From JAKPBU01 sp964425695 (GTDB lineage Bacteria > Pseudomonadota > Gammaproteobacteria > Xanthomonadales > Xanthomonadaceae): 64,000 nucleotides of DNA. The DNA lies in NCBI GenBank assembly GCA_964425695.1, contig CAYRNF010000001.1:186001-250000 (forward strand), in the 5' to 3' direction. The notes under the pieces were generated by a model. It saw only the letters and a program-made list of their open reading frames with translations, was not told the DNA's origin and ran no database searches. Made by a program: the position numbers and the translations under genes. Below, one piece after another: positions 17,191-27,457 of the stretch. Within the stretch, counting starts at the first letter, position 1. Each line of letters opens with the position of its first letter.

Positions 17191-17933
17191 GCGGGCCTGC
17201 ACAGCCGCCGCCGGCGCAGGCGGCCGGAGCGGACGCGCTGGCCGTGTGCTATCGCGACGATGCGCTGGCGGTGGTCGACAAGCCGGCCGGGCTGATGGTG
17301 CACGACAGCGCGCTGGCGCGCGGCGAGACCGATTTCGCCGCAGACCGGCTGCGCGCGCAGTTCGGCAGGCCGGTGTTCCTGGTGCACCGGCTGGACCGCG
17401 CCACCAGCGGCTGCCTGCTGCTCGCGTTCGACCGCGACACGGCCAGCGCGCTGGGCAAGGCGCTGATGGCGCACGACGTGCGCCGCGACTACCTGGCCGT
17501 GTGCCGCGGCTGGCCCGAGCCGCGCTTCACCATCGACCATGCGCTGGACGGCGGCCCGGGCAAGCCGGCCAAGAAGCCGGCGATCACCGACTTCGAACGC
17601 CTAGCCACGGTGGAACTGGCGTGGCCGTCGGCCGGGTTCGACACCTCGCGCTACGCGCTGCTGCGCGCCAGCCCGCGCACCGGGCGCTTCCGCCAGATCC
17701 GGCGCCACCTCAAGCACGCATCGCACCACCTGATCGGCGACACCAGCCACGGCGACGGCCGCCACAACCGCGCGTTCCGCCTGCAGGGCATCCACCGCAT
17801 GCTGCTGCACGCCGAGCGTCTGGCATTCGTCCATCCGGCCACCGGCGCGCGCATCGAGGCGCACGCCGCGCCGCAGGGAGAGTTCCTGCGCGCGATGCGC
17901 CTGTTTGGCGTGGCGGACGACGTCGCACCCTGA
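17187..17933 (+). CDS. truC: tRNA pseudouridine synthase C-type (RluA family)
   Basis: A 248-residue pseudouridine synthase. VVDKPAGLMVHDS and FLVHRLDRATSG contain the family motifs, with the catalytic Asp in HRLDR; GRFRQIRRHLKHASHHLIGD and RMLLHAERLAFVHP complete the fold. The length and the GDTSHGDGRHN segment fit TruC, which modifies U65 of tRNAs, better than RluC/RluD. There is no N-terminal S4 domain. The ATG overlaps the stop of the diguanylate cyclase gene (ATGA), which implies translational coupling. A functional link between the two is not obvious. Confidence 0.88.
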   Translation: MSGPAQPPPAQAAGADALAVCYRDDALAVVDKPAGLMVHDSALARGETDFAADRLRAQFGRPVFLVHRLDRATSGCLLLAFDRDTASALGKALMAHDVRRDYLAVCRGWPEPRFTIDHALDGGPGKPAKKPAITDFERLATVELAWPSAGFDTSRYALLRASPRTGRFRQIRRHLKHASHHLIGDTSHGDGRHNRAFRLQGIHRMLLHAERLAFVHPATGARIEAHAAPQGEFLRAMRLFGVADDVAP

Positions 17934-18100
17934 CGGCGCGTGCTGGAGGGCCGTGGCCTTCATGGTGAAGGGGAAGCCCACTTGGCGCGCCGGTTCGATC
18001 AAGGGTGGCTGCGAACGTGCACGGCTGTTGGGGGCCCGGCGCGCCCTGGCCTTGGCGTGGCGCGTTCGCCCGGCCGCAGCCAGGCGGGTGTGCGGTTGCG

Positions 18101-18592
18101 CTACGGCCCGCCGACCGGGTCGGCCGTCGGCGCAGCCGATAGATCGGGCAGCGTGACGCGCTGCGTGCTGCCGGCCGCCCGGCCGATGCCGGCGTCCAGC
18201 AGGCCGCCCGCGTCCTGCAGCGCGCCTGCGCCCATCTGCGCGCGCGCCTCGCGCCACAGGCTGCGCCCGCCCACCGGTGGCAGCTCCGCCTGCCCGGCAG
18301 CGCCCGGTGCTGCGTTCTGTGGCGGCGGCGACGCCGCCTGCTGCGCGCTGATGCGCTCGAACTGCTCCTGGATCTGGCGCTGCGCTTCGGCGATGCGCTC
18401 GGCATCGCGGCGCGCCAGTGCCGCGTCTTCGGCGTACTGGAGGCTCTCGGGCGAACCGCCCGCGCGCCCGTCGGCGCGCGCCGGATCCGGCAGCGCCTTG
18501 CTCTGCGGGCTGTCCACGTAGGCGGGATCGCTGGACTGGGCGGCGGCGAACGCCGGCGCGAATACGAGCAGCAGTGCCAGGCCGTGGCGCAT
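18101..18592 (-). CDS. Secreted hypothetical protein with coiled-coil segment
   Basis: A 163-residue protein with a clear signal peptide (MRHGLALLLVFAPAFAAAQS). The mature part has a short charged helical stretch (AEDAALARRDAERIAEAQRQ) likely to be coiled-coil, then an Ala/Pro/Gly-rich linker and a polar tail. No cysteines remain after processing. The ATG at 18592 is preceded by GGGAGG. I recognise no family. It is transcribed alone, convergent with truC. Confidence 0.7.
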   Translation of the reverse strand: MRHGLALLLVFAPAFAAAQSSDPAYVDSPQSKALPDPARADGRAGGSPESLQYAEDAALARRDAERIAEAQRQIQEQFERISAQQAASPPPQNAAPGAAGQAELPPVGGRSLWREARAQMGAGALQDAGGLLDAGIGRAAGSTQRVTLPDLSAAPTADPVGGP

Positions 18593-18698
18593 GCGGAGAT
18601 CCTCCCTGATCGGACCGGCATGATCCGGCCGCCGGCGGCGAGCGTCAATGCGATGCGCCGAGTGTGCGGCTTCACCCGTGTGGCCGGTGCCGCCCCCC

Positions 18699-18704
18699 TA
18701 GAAT
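18699..18704 (+). promoter_or_regulatory. -10-like box of arfB
   Basis: TAGAAT, 6 nt, then the GTG start codon of arfB; same spacing as the other candidate leaderless genes here. Confidence 0.45.
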
Positions 18705-18710
18705 GCCGGC

Positions 18711-19127
18711 GTGGACGCCACTTCCGCCCCTGTGATCCCCGAAGACGAGCTGCAGGAGCGTTTCGTGCGCGCCTCCGGCCCGGGCGGGCAGAACGTGAAC
18801 AAGGTGGCGACGGCGGTGGAGCTGCGCTTCGACGTGGCCGGCTCGCCTTCCCTGCCCGAAGCGGTGCGCACGCGACTGCTGGCGCGCCGCGACCGGCGCA
18901 TGACCGACGAGGGCGTACTGGTCATCAACGCCCAGCGCTTCCGCACCCAGGACCGCAACCGCCAGGACGCGCGCGAGCGGCTGGCCGCCTTCATCGCGGC
19001 GGGCCTGCACGCGCCCAAGCCGCGCGTGGCCACGCGTCCCACGCGGGCGTCGAAACAGCGCCGGCTCGAGGCCAAGCGCCGCAGCGGTACGATCAAGCGC
19101 GGGCGCAGCGTGCGCGACTGGGACTGA
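18711..19127 (+). CDS. arfB: ArfB, peptidyl-tRNA hydrolase for rescue of stalled ribosomes
   Basis: A 138-residue class I release-factor-like protein (YaeJ). The catalytic GGQ motif is at 25-27 in SGPGGQNVNKVAT. The basic C-terminal tail (ASKQRRLEAKRRSGTIKRGR) enters the empty mRNA channel in the known mechanism. Full length for the family. The start is GTG 18711, with a TAGAAT box 6 nt upstream and no ribosome site. The acyltransferase gene begins 12 bp after its stop. Confidence 0.94.
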   Translation: MDATSAPVIPEDELQERFVRASGPGGQNVNKVATAVELRFDVAGSPSLPEAVRTRLLARRDRRMTDEGVLVINAQRFRTQDRNRQDARERLAAFIAAGLHAPKPRVATRPTRASKQRRLEAKRRSGTIKRGRSVRDWD

Positions 19128-19138
19128 AGGGGCCGCGC

Positions 19139-19747
19139 GTGGCGGAAGACGACGACCGGGTGGTGCTGCCCCTGCCGCCCAACGCGCCGCGGGTGCGGCC
19201 CAACGCCTTCGTGCGCTGGATCGGCCGCAGCGTGCTGCGTCTGGGCGGATGGCGGATGGAGGGCGAATTCCCCGACCTGCCGCGCGTGGTGCTGATCGGC
19301 GCGCCGCATTCGTCCAACTGGGACGGGATCTGGGGCCTGGGCGCCAAGCTGGCGCTGGGGCTGGACGTGCGCATCCTGGGCAAGGACTCGCTGTTCCGGG
19401 TGCCGGTGCTGGGCTACGTGCTGCAGCGGATGGGCGTGATCCCGGTGGACCGCACCGCGGCGCACGGGGTGGTGGAGCAGTCGGTGGCGCTGCTGCGCGG
19501 CCACGAGCGGTTCTGGTACGGCCTGGCACCGGAAGGTACGCGCAAGCGCGTGGAGCGCTGGAAGACCGGCTTCTGGAAGATCGCCAAGGCCGCCGACGTG
19601 CCGGTGCTGCCGGCCTACTTTCACTACGGCCGCCGGGTGGTCGGGATCGGCCCGGTTTTTCACTTGGGCGACGACATGGACGCCGACATCGCGCGCATCC
19701 AGGCCTGGTACCGCACGGTGTCGCAGGGGCGCAACCGCGACGTGTAG
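19139..19747 (+). CDS. 1-acyl-glycerol-3-phosphate acyltransferase-like protein
   Basis: A 202-residue PlsC-type acyltransferase. The HX4D catalytic motif is HSSNWD (57-62) and the substrate-binding motif is APEGTRKR. It is small and lacks an obvious N-terminal membrane helix, like the short PlsC-like proteins of many proteobacteria; the acyl acceptor is uncertain. The start is GTG 19139 with GAAGGGG upstream. It is probably cotranscribed with arfB. A GTAG repeat follows its stop. Confidence 0.85.
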   Translation: MAEDDDRVVLPLPPNAPRVRPNAFVRWIGRSVLRLGGWRMEGEFPDLPRVVLIGAPHSSNWDGIWGLGAKLALGLDVRILGKDSLFRVPVLGYVLQRMGVIPVDRTAAHGVVEQSVALLRGHERFWYGLAPEGTRKRVERWKTGFWKIAKAADVPVLPAYFHYGRRVVGIGPVFHLGDDMDADIARIQAWYRTVSQGRNRDV

Positions 19748-19781
19748 CGTCGCGCGCTACAGCCGCAGGGTCCCGATGTCA

Positions 19782-19807
19782 GAGCTCGCGGCTGAAGCCT
19801 CTCCTAC
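19782..19807 (-). repeat. GTAG-type palindromic repeat copy
   Basis: GAGCTCGCGGCTGAAGCCTC ending in TCCTAC, the inverted form of the repeats at 215-326. A weaker opposed half (GTAAGGCACGGCTTCGCCGG) follows at 19814-19833. It lies between two convergent 3' ends. Confidence 0.75.
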
Positions 19808-19849
19808 AAAGCTGTAAGGCACGGCTTCGCCGGCGCCCCGCCGCGCCGC

Positions 19850-20815
19850 TCAGCGCTCGGAAGGCCCCGCCGCATAGGTATCGCGCGGCGCGAACAGGTC
19901 CGGCTTGATCAGCTGCACGAAGGCCCGCGCCTGCGGCGACAGGAACTTGCCCTTGCGCATCACCACGCCGTAGCTGCGCGAAGGGAAGAACTTGGCCAGC
20001 GAACGGGCGGCCAGGCGCTGGCGGTCGGCGTCGGTCAGGCAGATCGCGGTGACGATGCTGATCCCCATGCCCATGGCCACGTACTGCTTGATGACTTCCC
20101 AGCCGCCCACTTCCAGCGCCACCGTGTACGGCACGCGGTTCTGCTGGAACACCAGGTCCACCAGCCGGTAGGTGGTCAGGCGCTGCGGCGGCAGGATCAG
20201 GCCGTACGGCGACAGGTCGGCCAGTTCGATCTCGCGCTTGCCGGCCAGCGGATGGTCGGTCGGTGTGATCAGCATCGGTTCGAAGCGGTAGGCCGGCGTG
20301 TAGTCCAGGTCCGCCGGCACGTCCAGCATCGACCCCACCGCCAGGTCCACCGCGTCGGAGCGCAGCAGGTCCAGCCCGCCGGCGCCGGTGACGTTGTGCA
20401 GGGTCAGGCGCACGTCGCCATGCGCCTGGCGGAACGCCGACACGATGCCCGGCAGCAGGTACAGGATCGTGGAGCTGCCGGCGGCCACGTTCAGCTCGCC
20501 GGCGTCCAGGCCGCGCAGGCGCTCGCGAAAGGCGCTTTCCAGCCCGTCCACCCCCTCCAGCACGGGGCGCGCCAGTTCGTAGAACAGTTCTCCCTCGCGG
20601 GTCAGCACCAGCCCGCGGCCACCGCGCTCGAACAGGCGCTGGCCCAGCTCGCGTTCCAGCGCCTGCAGCTGCAGGGTCACCGCCGGCTGGCTCAGGAACA
20701 GGGCCTCCGCCGCCCGCGACACCGACCCCAGGCGCGCCACCTGGCAGAAGGCGCGCAGCGGTTTGAGGCGGCTGCCTTTGTAGGAGAACCGCGGTTGTGC
20801 CGGCGTACGGGCCAT
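19850..20815 (-). CDS. LysR-family transcriptional regulator
   Basis: A 321-residue LysR protein (6 bp longer if the in-frame GTG at 20821 is used). The N-terminal helix-turn-helix is LRAFCQVARLGSVSRAAEAL FLSQPAVTLQLQALE in two parts, followed by the periplasmic-binding-like effector domain. The fold resembles the CysB/Cbl branch. It is divergent from aceB with a 112-bp gap that holds a dyad typical of LysR operators, so it probably controls the glyoxylate bypass genes; that link is inference from position. A conserved helix end VAMGMGISIVTAI is present. Confidence 0.9.
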   Translation of the reverse strand: MARTPAQPRFSYKGSRLKPLRAFCQVARLGSVSRAAEALFLSQPAVTLQLQALERELGQRLFERGGRGLVLTREGELFYELARPVLEGVDGLESAFRERLRGLDAGELNVAAGSSTILYLLPGIVSAFRQAHGDVRLTLHNVTGAGGLDLLRSDAVDLAVGSMLDVPADLDYTPAYRFEPMLITPTDHPLAGKREIELADLSPYGLILPPQRLTTYRLVDLVFQQNRVPYTVALEVGGWEVIKQYVAMGMGISIVTAICLTDADRQRLAARSLAKFFPSRSYGVVMRKGKFLSPQARAFVQLIKPDLFAPRDTYAAGPSER

Positions 20816-20852
20816 GCGCACCAGTATGTATTTGGAGAACTGATACTACGTA

Positions 20853-20873
20853 TTGACAAGTCTGCTTTGTCAA
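20853..20873. promoter_or_regulatory. Inverted repeat in the LysR-aceB divergent region, candidate operator
   Basis: A perfect dyad TTGACAA-N7-TTGTCAA. LysR regulators commonly bind dyads of this size between divergent genes. The left arm also contains a TTGACA that could act as a -35 for aceB, but no good -10 follows at 17 nt. Confidence 0.6.
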
Positions 20874-20927
20874 ATAGCTCGATCAGGCAGATTGTGCGGC
20901 TCCGCAACATGCTGAGCCGTACGGATC

Positions 20928-22559
<1,632 letters not shown>

Positions 22560-22649
22560 CCCACCGGCTGCAGGCGCGGCGTCGGCCGCGCCCACGTCTG
22601 CCGCATCGCAGCCAAGCCCGCGCCACATCACCCAGAAGGACAACGCGCC

Positions 22650-23948
22650 ATGAAGACCACGCTCCCCACCGCCGAACAACTGCGCCTGGACTGGACCAAC
22701 AACCCGCGCTGGGCTGGCGTGACCCGCACCTACTCGGCCGAGGACGTGGTGCGCCTTCGCGGCACGGTGCCGGTGGAGCATTCCATCGCTCGGCTGGGCG
22801 CGGAAAAGCTGTGGAAGTCGCTGCACAGCGAGGACTTCGTCAACGCGCTCGGCGCGCTGACCGGCAACCAGGCCATGCAGCAGGTCAAGGCCGGCCTCAA
22901 GGCGATCTACCTCAGCGGCTGGCAGGTGGCGGCCGACGCCAACCTGGCCGGCGAGATGTACCCCGACCAGTCGCTATACCCGGCCAACTCGGTGCCGCAG
23001 GTGGTCAAGCGCATCAACAACACCCTGCTGCGTGCCGACCAGCTCAGCCACGCCGAGGGCGACGATTCCATCGACTACCTGCAGCCCATCGTGGCCGATG
23101 CCGAAGCCGGCTTCGGCGGCGTGCTCAACGCCTTCGAGCTGATGAAGGCGATGATCGAGGCCGGCGCCGCGGGCGTGCATTTCGAGGACCAGCTGGCCAG
23201 CGTCAAGAAGTGCGGCCACATGGGCGGCAAGGTGCTGGTGCCCACGCGCGAGGCCATCGAGAAGCTGACCGCCGCGCGCTTGGCCGCCGATGTCATGGGC
23301 GTGCCCACGCTGATCGTGGCGCGCACCGATGCCGAAGCCGCGGACCTGCTGACCAGCGACATCGACGACAACGACAAGGACTTCTGCACCGGCGAGCGCA
23401 CCGTCGAAGGGTTCTACAAGACCCGCAACGGCCTGGACCAGGCGATCAGCCGCGGCCTGGCCTATGCCCCTTATGCCGACCTGGTGTGGTGCGAAACCGG
23501 CAAGCCGGACCTGGCGTTCGCCAAGGCCTTCGCCGAGGCCATCCACGCCAAGTACCCCGGCAAGCTGCTGGCCTACAACTGCAGCCCCAGCTTCAACTGG
23601 AAGAAGAACCTGGACGACGCCACCATCGCGAAGTTCCAGAAGGAAATCGCGACCTACGGCTACAAGTTCCAGTTCATCACCCTGGCCGGCTTCCACAGCC
23701 TGAACTACGGCATGTTCGACCTGGCCCACGGCTACGCCCGCCGCCAGATGAGCGCCTTCGTCGAGCTCCAGGAACGGGAATTCGCCGCCGCCGACCGCGG
23801 CTTCACCGCGGTCAAGCACCAGCGCGAGGTCGGCACCGGCTACTTCGACGCCGTCACCCAGACCATTCAGGGAGGTAAATCCTCCACCGTGGCGCTCAAG
23901 GGTTCGACGGAGGAGGAGCAGTTCCGACAGGAGAAGGTGGCGGCCTGA
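22650..23948 (+). CDS. aceA: Isocitrate lyase
   Basis: A 432-residue isocitrate lyase, cleaving isocitrate to glyoxylate and succinate. The signature KKCGH lies at 186-190 with the catalytic Cys188; GVHFEDQLASVKKCGHMGG and YNCSPSFNWKK are typical. An AGAAGGA ribosome site precedes the ATG. Probably one operon with aceB, allowing growth on acetate or fatty acids. The downstream stretch to 24029 shows no terminator with a T-run. Confidence 0.97.
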   Translation: MKTTLPTAEQLRLDWTNNPRWAGVTRTYSAEDVVRLRGTVPVEHSIARLGAEKLWKSLHSEDFVNALGALTGNQAMQQVKAGLKAIYLSGWQVAADANLAGEMYPDQSLYPANSVPQVVKRINNTLLRADQLSHAEGDDSIDYLQPIVADAEAGFGGVLNAFELMKAMIEAGAAGVHFEDQLASVKKCGHMGGKVLVPTREAIEKLTAARLAADVMGVPTLIVARTDAEAADLLTSDIDDNDKDFCTGERTVEGFYKTRNGLDQAISRGLAYAPYADLVWCETGKPDLAFAKAFAEAIHAKYPGKLLAYNCSPSFNWKKNLDDATIAKFQKEIATYGYKFQFITLAGFHSLNYGMFDLAHGYARRQMSAFVELQEREFAAADRGFTAVKHQREVGTGYFDAVTQTIQGGKSSTVALKGSTEEEQFRQEKVAA

Positions 23949-24029
23949 ATCGGTTTCGGGGACGGAGGCCCATGACGTGCGCCCGTGTTCGGGTGTAGTC
24001 TCGCGTGCAGTCTCCAGGGGAACAACGCG

Positions 24030-24488
24030 ATGCGAGTGCCGCTTCTATGCTTGTTGATGTTGTCCACTTCATGGGTCTTGGCCGCCAACTCGGACAGACC
24101 GCTCGCGATTTCAGCGATTACTTCCCAGCAAGCCGAGATCCGCTCAGGCGTTCAAGCCGGAACCGGGCGCTACAAGGACATGCCGGCGAAGACGAAGAGT
24201 GAACTGCTATCGCGCCAGTCCGAGGTGCTCGCCATCGTCGAGGGTAGGACCAGCGCCGACGACCTGAGCGAAAACGAGCGCGTGACCGTCTTCAATCATC
24301 TCGAATGGATCGAGGCGGCTATCAACGATGCGCACGCCGAGCGTCTGGTTTGCACCCGCGAAAAGACGCTGGGTTCGAATCGGACGCAGCGCGTTTGCAA
24401 AACGGTGCGTCAGGTCGAGGAAGAGAAAGAATACGCCCGTCGGAACATGGATTCCGGTTGTATAGCCGGCGTTTGCGGAAATCCATGA
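24030..24488 (+). CDS. Small secreted protein, tandem paralog 1
   Basis: A 152-residue protein from ATG 24030, with AGGGGA upstream. The signal peptide is MRVPLLCLLMLSTSWVLAAN. A helical middle part (SQQAEIRSGVQAG... LLSRQSEVLAIVEGRTSADDL) leads to a Cys motif CTREKTLGSNRTQRVCKT, then CIAGVC near the end. It shares layout and motifs with the next two genes. The C-[KR]-x-x-x-x-GS-x-C motif resembles a widespread exported-protein motif of unknown function. Base composition is visibly less GC-rich than the surroundings. No function assigned. Confidence 0.75.
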   Translation: MRVPLLCLLMLSTSWVLAANSDRPLAISAITSQQAEIRSGVQAGTGRYKDMPAKTKSELLSRQSEVLAIVEGRTSADDLSENERVTVFNHLEWIEAAINDAHAERLVCTREKTLGSNRTQRVCKTVRQVEEEKEYARRNMDSGCIAGVCGNP

Positions 24489-24659
24489 TGGGCTCCCATG
24501 GCGTGTTGGTCTTTCCGTGACCGACCCATCCATGGAGCGCTCTGCGCCGCGGCACCTTGCGCTCCGTGAAGGCCGGGACGATGAGTCACTTCACGATTGA
24601 TCCGTTCATGCGAATCCAAGCAGGCATTCTCCATTAGGCATTCTTGTAGGGAGACGATC

Positions 24660-25151
24660 ATGGAAGCCAGGCTCTTGATGTCAGTGGTGTTGTTCGCATT
24701 CGTCGCTAGCGCGCAGGCTGGTTTCGGGGCAAGCGGAACCGATACGCGTCAGATACTGGCTGAGCAGAAAAGGATCCTGAAAGAGATCGAATCTCCCAAC
24801 GGGAAATACTCGCGATTCAGCGATGAGGCGCAGCGCCGGCTTCAGGCTGCGCAGGCCCGGATCTTCGACCTGCTTGCGGCCGGCCGGTCGTTGGAGGAGT
24901 TACGGAAGGATCAGCAGATGGAGTTGCTCAACTCGGTCGAAGAGGTGAAAGCCATCATCTCGAACAACGAGCAAGACAAGCTGGAGTGCTGGCGTGAAGC
25001 AAAGCTTGGTACCAAGTTGCGGGTGACGCGTTGTGAGACGGTTGCTACTCGCGCGCGCCTGCGTGAGGAGTCGCGCGAATGGAAATCCGATACGACGAGC
25101 TGCCAGATGGGTGAGGCTGGTGATCCGTTCTGCGGTGCACCCAGAGATTGA
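24660..25151 (+). CDS. Small secreted protein, tandem paralog 2
   Basis: A 163-residue protein from ATG 24660, with GGGAG 7 nt upstream. The signal peptide is MEARLLMSVVLFAFVASAQA. It has the same order as its neighbours: a helical segment (RQILAEQKRILKEIES... QARIFDLLAAGRSLEEL), then CWREAKLGTKLRVTRCET and a Cys-containing tail ending GDPFCGAPRD. Here the GS of the motif is GT. Function unknown. The 171-bp gap before it contains only short repeats of AGGCATTCT. Confidence 0.75.
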   Translation: MEARLLMSVVLFAFVASAQAGFGASGTDTRQILAEQKRILKEIESPNGKYSRFSDEAQRRLQAAQARIFDLLAAGRSLEELRKDQQMELLNSVEEVKAIISNNEQDKLECWREAKLGTKLRVTRCETVATRARLREESREWKSDTTSCQMGEAGDPFCGAPRD

Positions 25152-25214
25152 GCGTTCGGGCCGTCGCGCGGATGCGGGCGGCCGCACTCCTTCCTTGCGT
25201 GAGGTGAAGGTGTC

Positions 25215-25703
25215 GTGGGTCCAACATCCAAACTGAAGTTCGCGCAACTGGCGCTTGTACTTTGTCTGAGCGCAGGCGGTGCCGCACTGCCAGCCCAGGA
25301 ATCCCCCGACAAGCTGGCCGAAATCTTGAGCCAGCAGTTGGATCTGAAAACGCGGTTGGATGCGGGTGAACTCCCGCTCACTCCGCGCCAAGCGAACGCC
25401 ATACGCGCCTCCCAAGCTGAGGTTTTCAATGTGACGCAAGGTGCCTCGCGCCTCGTCGACTTGGATTTGAGCCGACGCGTGCGCCTCGAAAACGCGTTGG
25501 AGCGGATCAACGCGCTGGTGGCGGGAACAGCGGCCGCCGCTTCACGACAGCAAGTCTGCAAGCGCGTGCCAGTAACTGGATCTTCGGTGAAGACGACTCG
25601 CTGCGCGACGCAAGATGAGTGGGATCGCGTGAGGGAAAATTCGCGCGACACGCTGGAGCGCCGCCATGTTTGCGAGCCCCCGGGATGCGGTAGTTCGCCA
25701 TGA
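25215..25703 (+). CDS. Small secreted protein, tandem paralog 3
   Basis: A 162-residue protein from GTG 25215, preceded by a GAGGTGAAGG purine run. Signal peptide LKFAQLALVLCLSAGGAALPAQ. The helical region (KLAEILSQQLDLKTRLDAG... RASQAEVFNVTQGASRLVDL) and the motif CKRVPVTGSSVKTTRCATQD-EW match the family most fully of the three. A terminal pair of cysteines (CEPPGC) follows. Function unknown; the array looks like a local duplication of a secreted or periplasmic protein gene. Confidence 0.75.
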   Translation: MGPTSKLKFAQLALVLCLSAGGAALPAQESPDKLAEILSQQLDLKTRLDAGELPLTPRQANAIRASQAEVFNVTQGASRLVDLDLSRRVRLENALERINALVAGTAAAASRQQVCKRVPVTGSSVKTTRCATQDEWDRVRENSRDTLERRHVCEPPGCGSSP

Positions 25704-25717
25704 GGTCGCCTTGGCCT

Positions 25718-27457
25718 CTACCCGCTCCCGAGTAACCGCTCCCCCACGCTGCTGAACTTCAGCCCCACCTGCGACACGCGCTCGCCTTGCAAGGCGCGCA
25801 CCACCAGCACCGCCCTCCCAAGGGCCAGGCGGTCGCCGACCAGCGGCGTTTCGTCGAAGCGCTCGTCGAACAGGTCGGCGGCCGTCTGGGCGGCATAGCG
25901 CGGGGCGATCTTCAATCCGTAGAACGCGGCCAGTTCGCCGAGCGGTACGTTGCCGGGCAGGTTGAAGAGCCCGAACTGGTCCTGCTCCGCGTCGCGCGCG
26001 GCCAGCCCTTCCGCGAACAGCCAGTCGAGGCGACGCGCCTGGCCGCTTGGCGACAGGAAATACGCGTAGTCGTTGGCCTGCAGCGCGCCGGCCTGTTCGG
26101 CCAGCTGGATGCGGCCGTCCCGGACCACCATGGCCAGCCGCACGCTGTCCGGGAGCGGCTTGCCGTGCAGGACCCCACTTCCCGGAGCCACGCGATATCC
26201 GACCAGGTCCGCATCCAGCTGCCCGGGCAGGTCCAGCTGGATCCGCCGCGTGTCGGGATCCTTGCGCGGCACGGCCACGCCGAACCAGTGTGCCGCCTTC
26301 GGCAGCGTCCACCCCTGGATCAGCAGTGACGCCAGCACCACCACGAAGGCCACGTTGAAGTACAGCCACGCATTGGGCAGCTTCGCCAGCAGCGGAATCG
26401 ACGCCAGGAAGATGCCCACCGCGCCGCGCAGGCCCACCCAGGAAATGAATCCGATCTCGGCCGCGCGATACCGGAACGGCAGCAGACAGAGCGCCACCGC
26501 CAGCGGTCGCGCGATGAACATCAGGCACGCCGCCACGCCCAGCGCAGGCCACATGTAATCGACCAGGCGGCTCGGCGTGGCCAGCAGGCCCAGCAGCAGG
26601 AACATCATCAGCTGCGCGAACCAGGTGGTCGCGTCCTGCACGCTCATCACTTCGGCGCGCGCCCGCACCGGCCGGTTGGCCACCAGGATCCCGGCCACGT
26701 ACACGGCGAGGAACCCGCTGGCGTACACCAGGTTCGCCAGTGCGAACACGCTGAGCGCACTGGCCATGGCCAACCACGGGTGCAGCCCCGACGGCAACGA
26801 CACCTGGTTAAGCGCGGCCACGATCAGGCGCCCGCCCACGTAGCCGAACAGCACCCCGCCCACCAGCGCCCACGCCACCTGCACGACCAGGCCCGGCACG
26901 CCGCCGGTGTGCGTGCCGGCGATCCATCCGGTCAGCGCGATGGTCAGGAAGACAGCGACGGGGTCGTTGGCACCGGACTCCAGTTCGAGCGTGGCGCCCG
27001 TGCGCCGCTCCAGGTGCAACCCGCCCGTCTTGAGCAGGAAGAACACCGCAGCCGCATCCGTGGAGGCGAGCACGGTGCCCAGCAGCATCGCCCGCATGGG
27101 TTCCAGATCGAGCAGGTAGTGCGCAGCCACTGCCGTCAGCGCGGCGGTCAGCACCACGCCCACCGATGCCAGCAGCATCGAGGGCGCCACCGCACCACGA
27201 ACCTGCCGCGACAGCGTGCGCAGGCCGCCGTCGAACAGGATCATCGCCAGCGCCAGCGAGCCGACCAGGTAGGTGAAACGGGTGTCGTCGTAACGGATCC
27301 CGCCCGGCCCGTCCACGCCCAGCAGCAGGCCCAGCACCAGGAACACCAGCAGCAGCGGCGCGCCGAACCTCCGCGCCAGCAGCGATGAGGCGATGCCGGC
27401 CAGGATCAGCAGCGCGCCCGCGAGCAGGCGCTGGTCGATGGCGTGCAGGCTGTCCAA
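25718..27457 (-). CDS. Potassium/proton antiporter, CPA1 type with RCK_C-like domain
   Basis: A 579-residue membrane protein. About 12 hydrophobic helices fill residues 10-400, with the transport core STDAAAVFFLLKTG and ELESGANDPVAVFLT typical of NhaP2/CvrA-type exchangers. The cytoplasmic tail (GYRVAPGSGVLHGKPLPDSVRLAMVVRDG) is an RCK_C/TrkA_C-like domain. It probably exports K+ for H+ and helps pH or osmotic balance. The reading frame opens with TTG 27457; the true start is not certain. It is convergent with the secreted paralogs, 14 bp from the last one. Confidence 0.88.
   Translation of the reverse strand: MDSLHAIDQRLLAGALLILAGIASSLLARRFGAPLLLVFLVLGLLLGVDGPGGIRYDDTRFTYLVGSLALAMILFDGGLRTLSRQVRGAVAPSMLLASVGVVLTAALTAVAAHYLLDLEPMRAMLLGTVLASTDAAAVFFLLKTGGLHLERRTGATLELESGANDPVAVFLTIALTGWIAGTHTGGVPGLVVQVAWALVGGVLFGYVGGRLIVAALNQVSLPSGLHPWLAMASALSVFALANLVYASGFLAVYVAGILVANRPVRARAEVMSVQDATTWFAQLMMFLLLGLLATPSRLVDYMWPALGVAACLMFIARPLAVALCLLPFRYRAAEIGFISWVGLRGAVGIFLASIPLLAKLPNAWLYFNVAFVVVLASLLIQGWTLPKAAHWFGVAVPRKDPDTRRIQLDLPGQLDADLVGYRVAPGSGVLHGKPLPDSVRLAMVVRDGRIQLAEQAGALQANDYAYFLSPSGQARRLDWLFAEGLAARDAEQDQFGLFNLPGNVPLGELAAFYGLKIAPRYAAQTAADLFDERFDETPLVGDRLALGRAVLVVRALQGERVSQVGLKFSSVGERLLGSG

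Noticed and set aside
24365..24385. GGTTCGAATC-like sequence recalling a tRNA T-loop
   Set aside because: It lies inside the first secreted paralog gene and no acceptor or anticodon stems can be paired around it.
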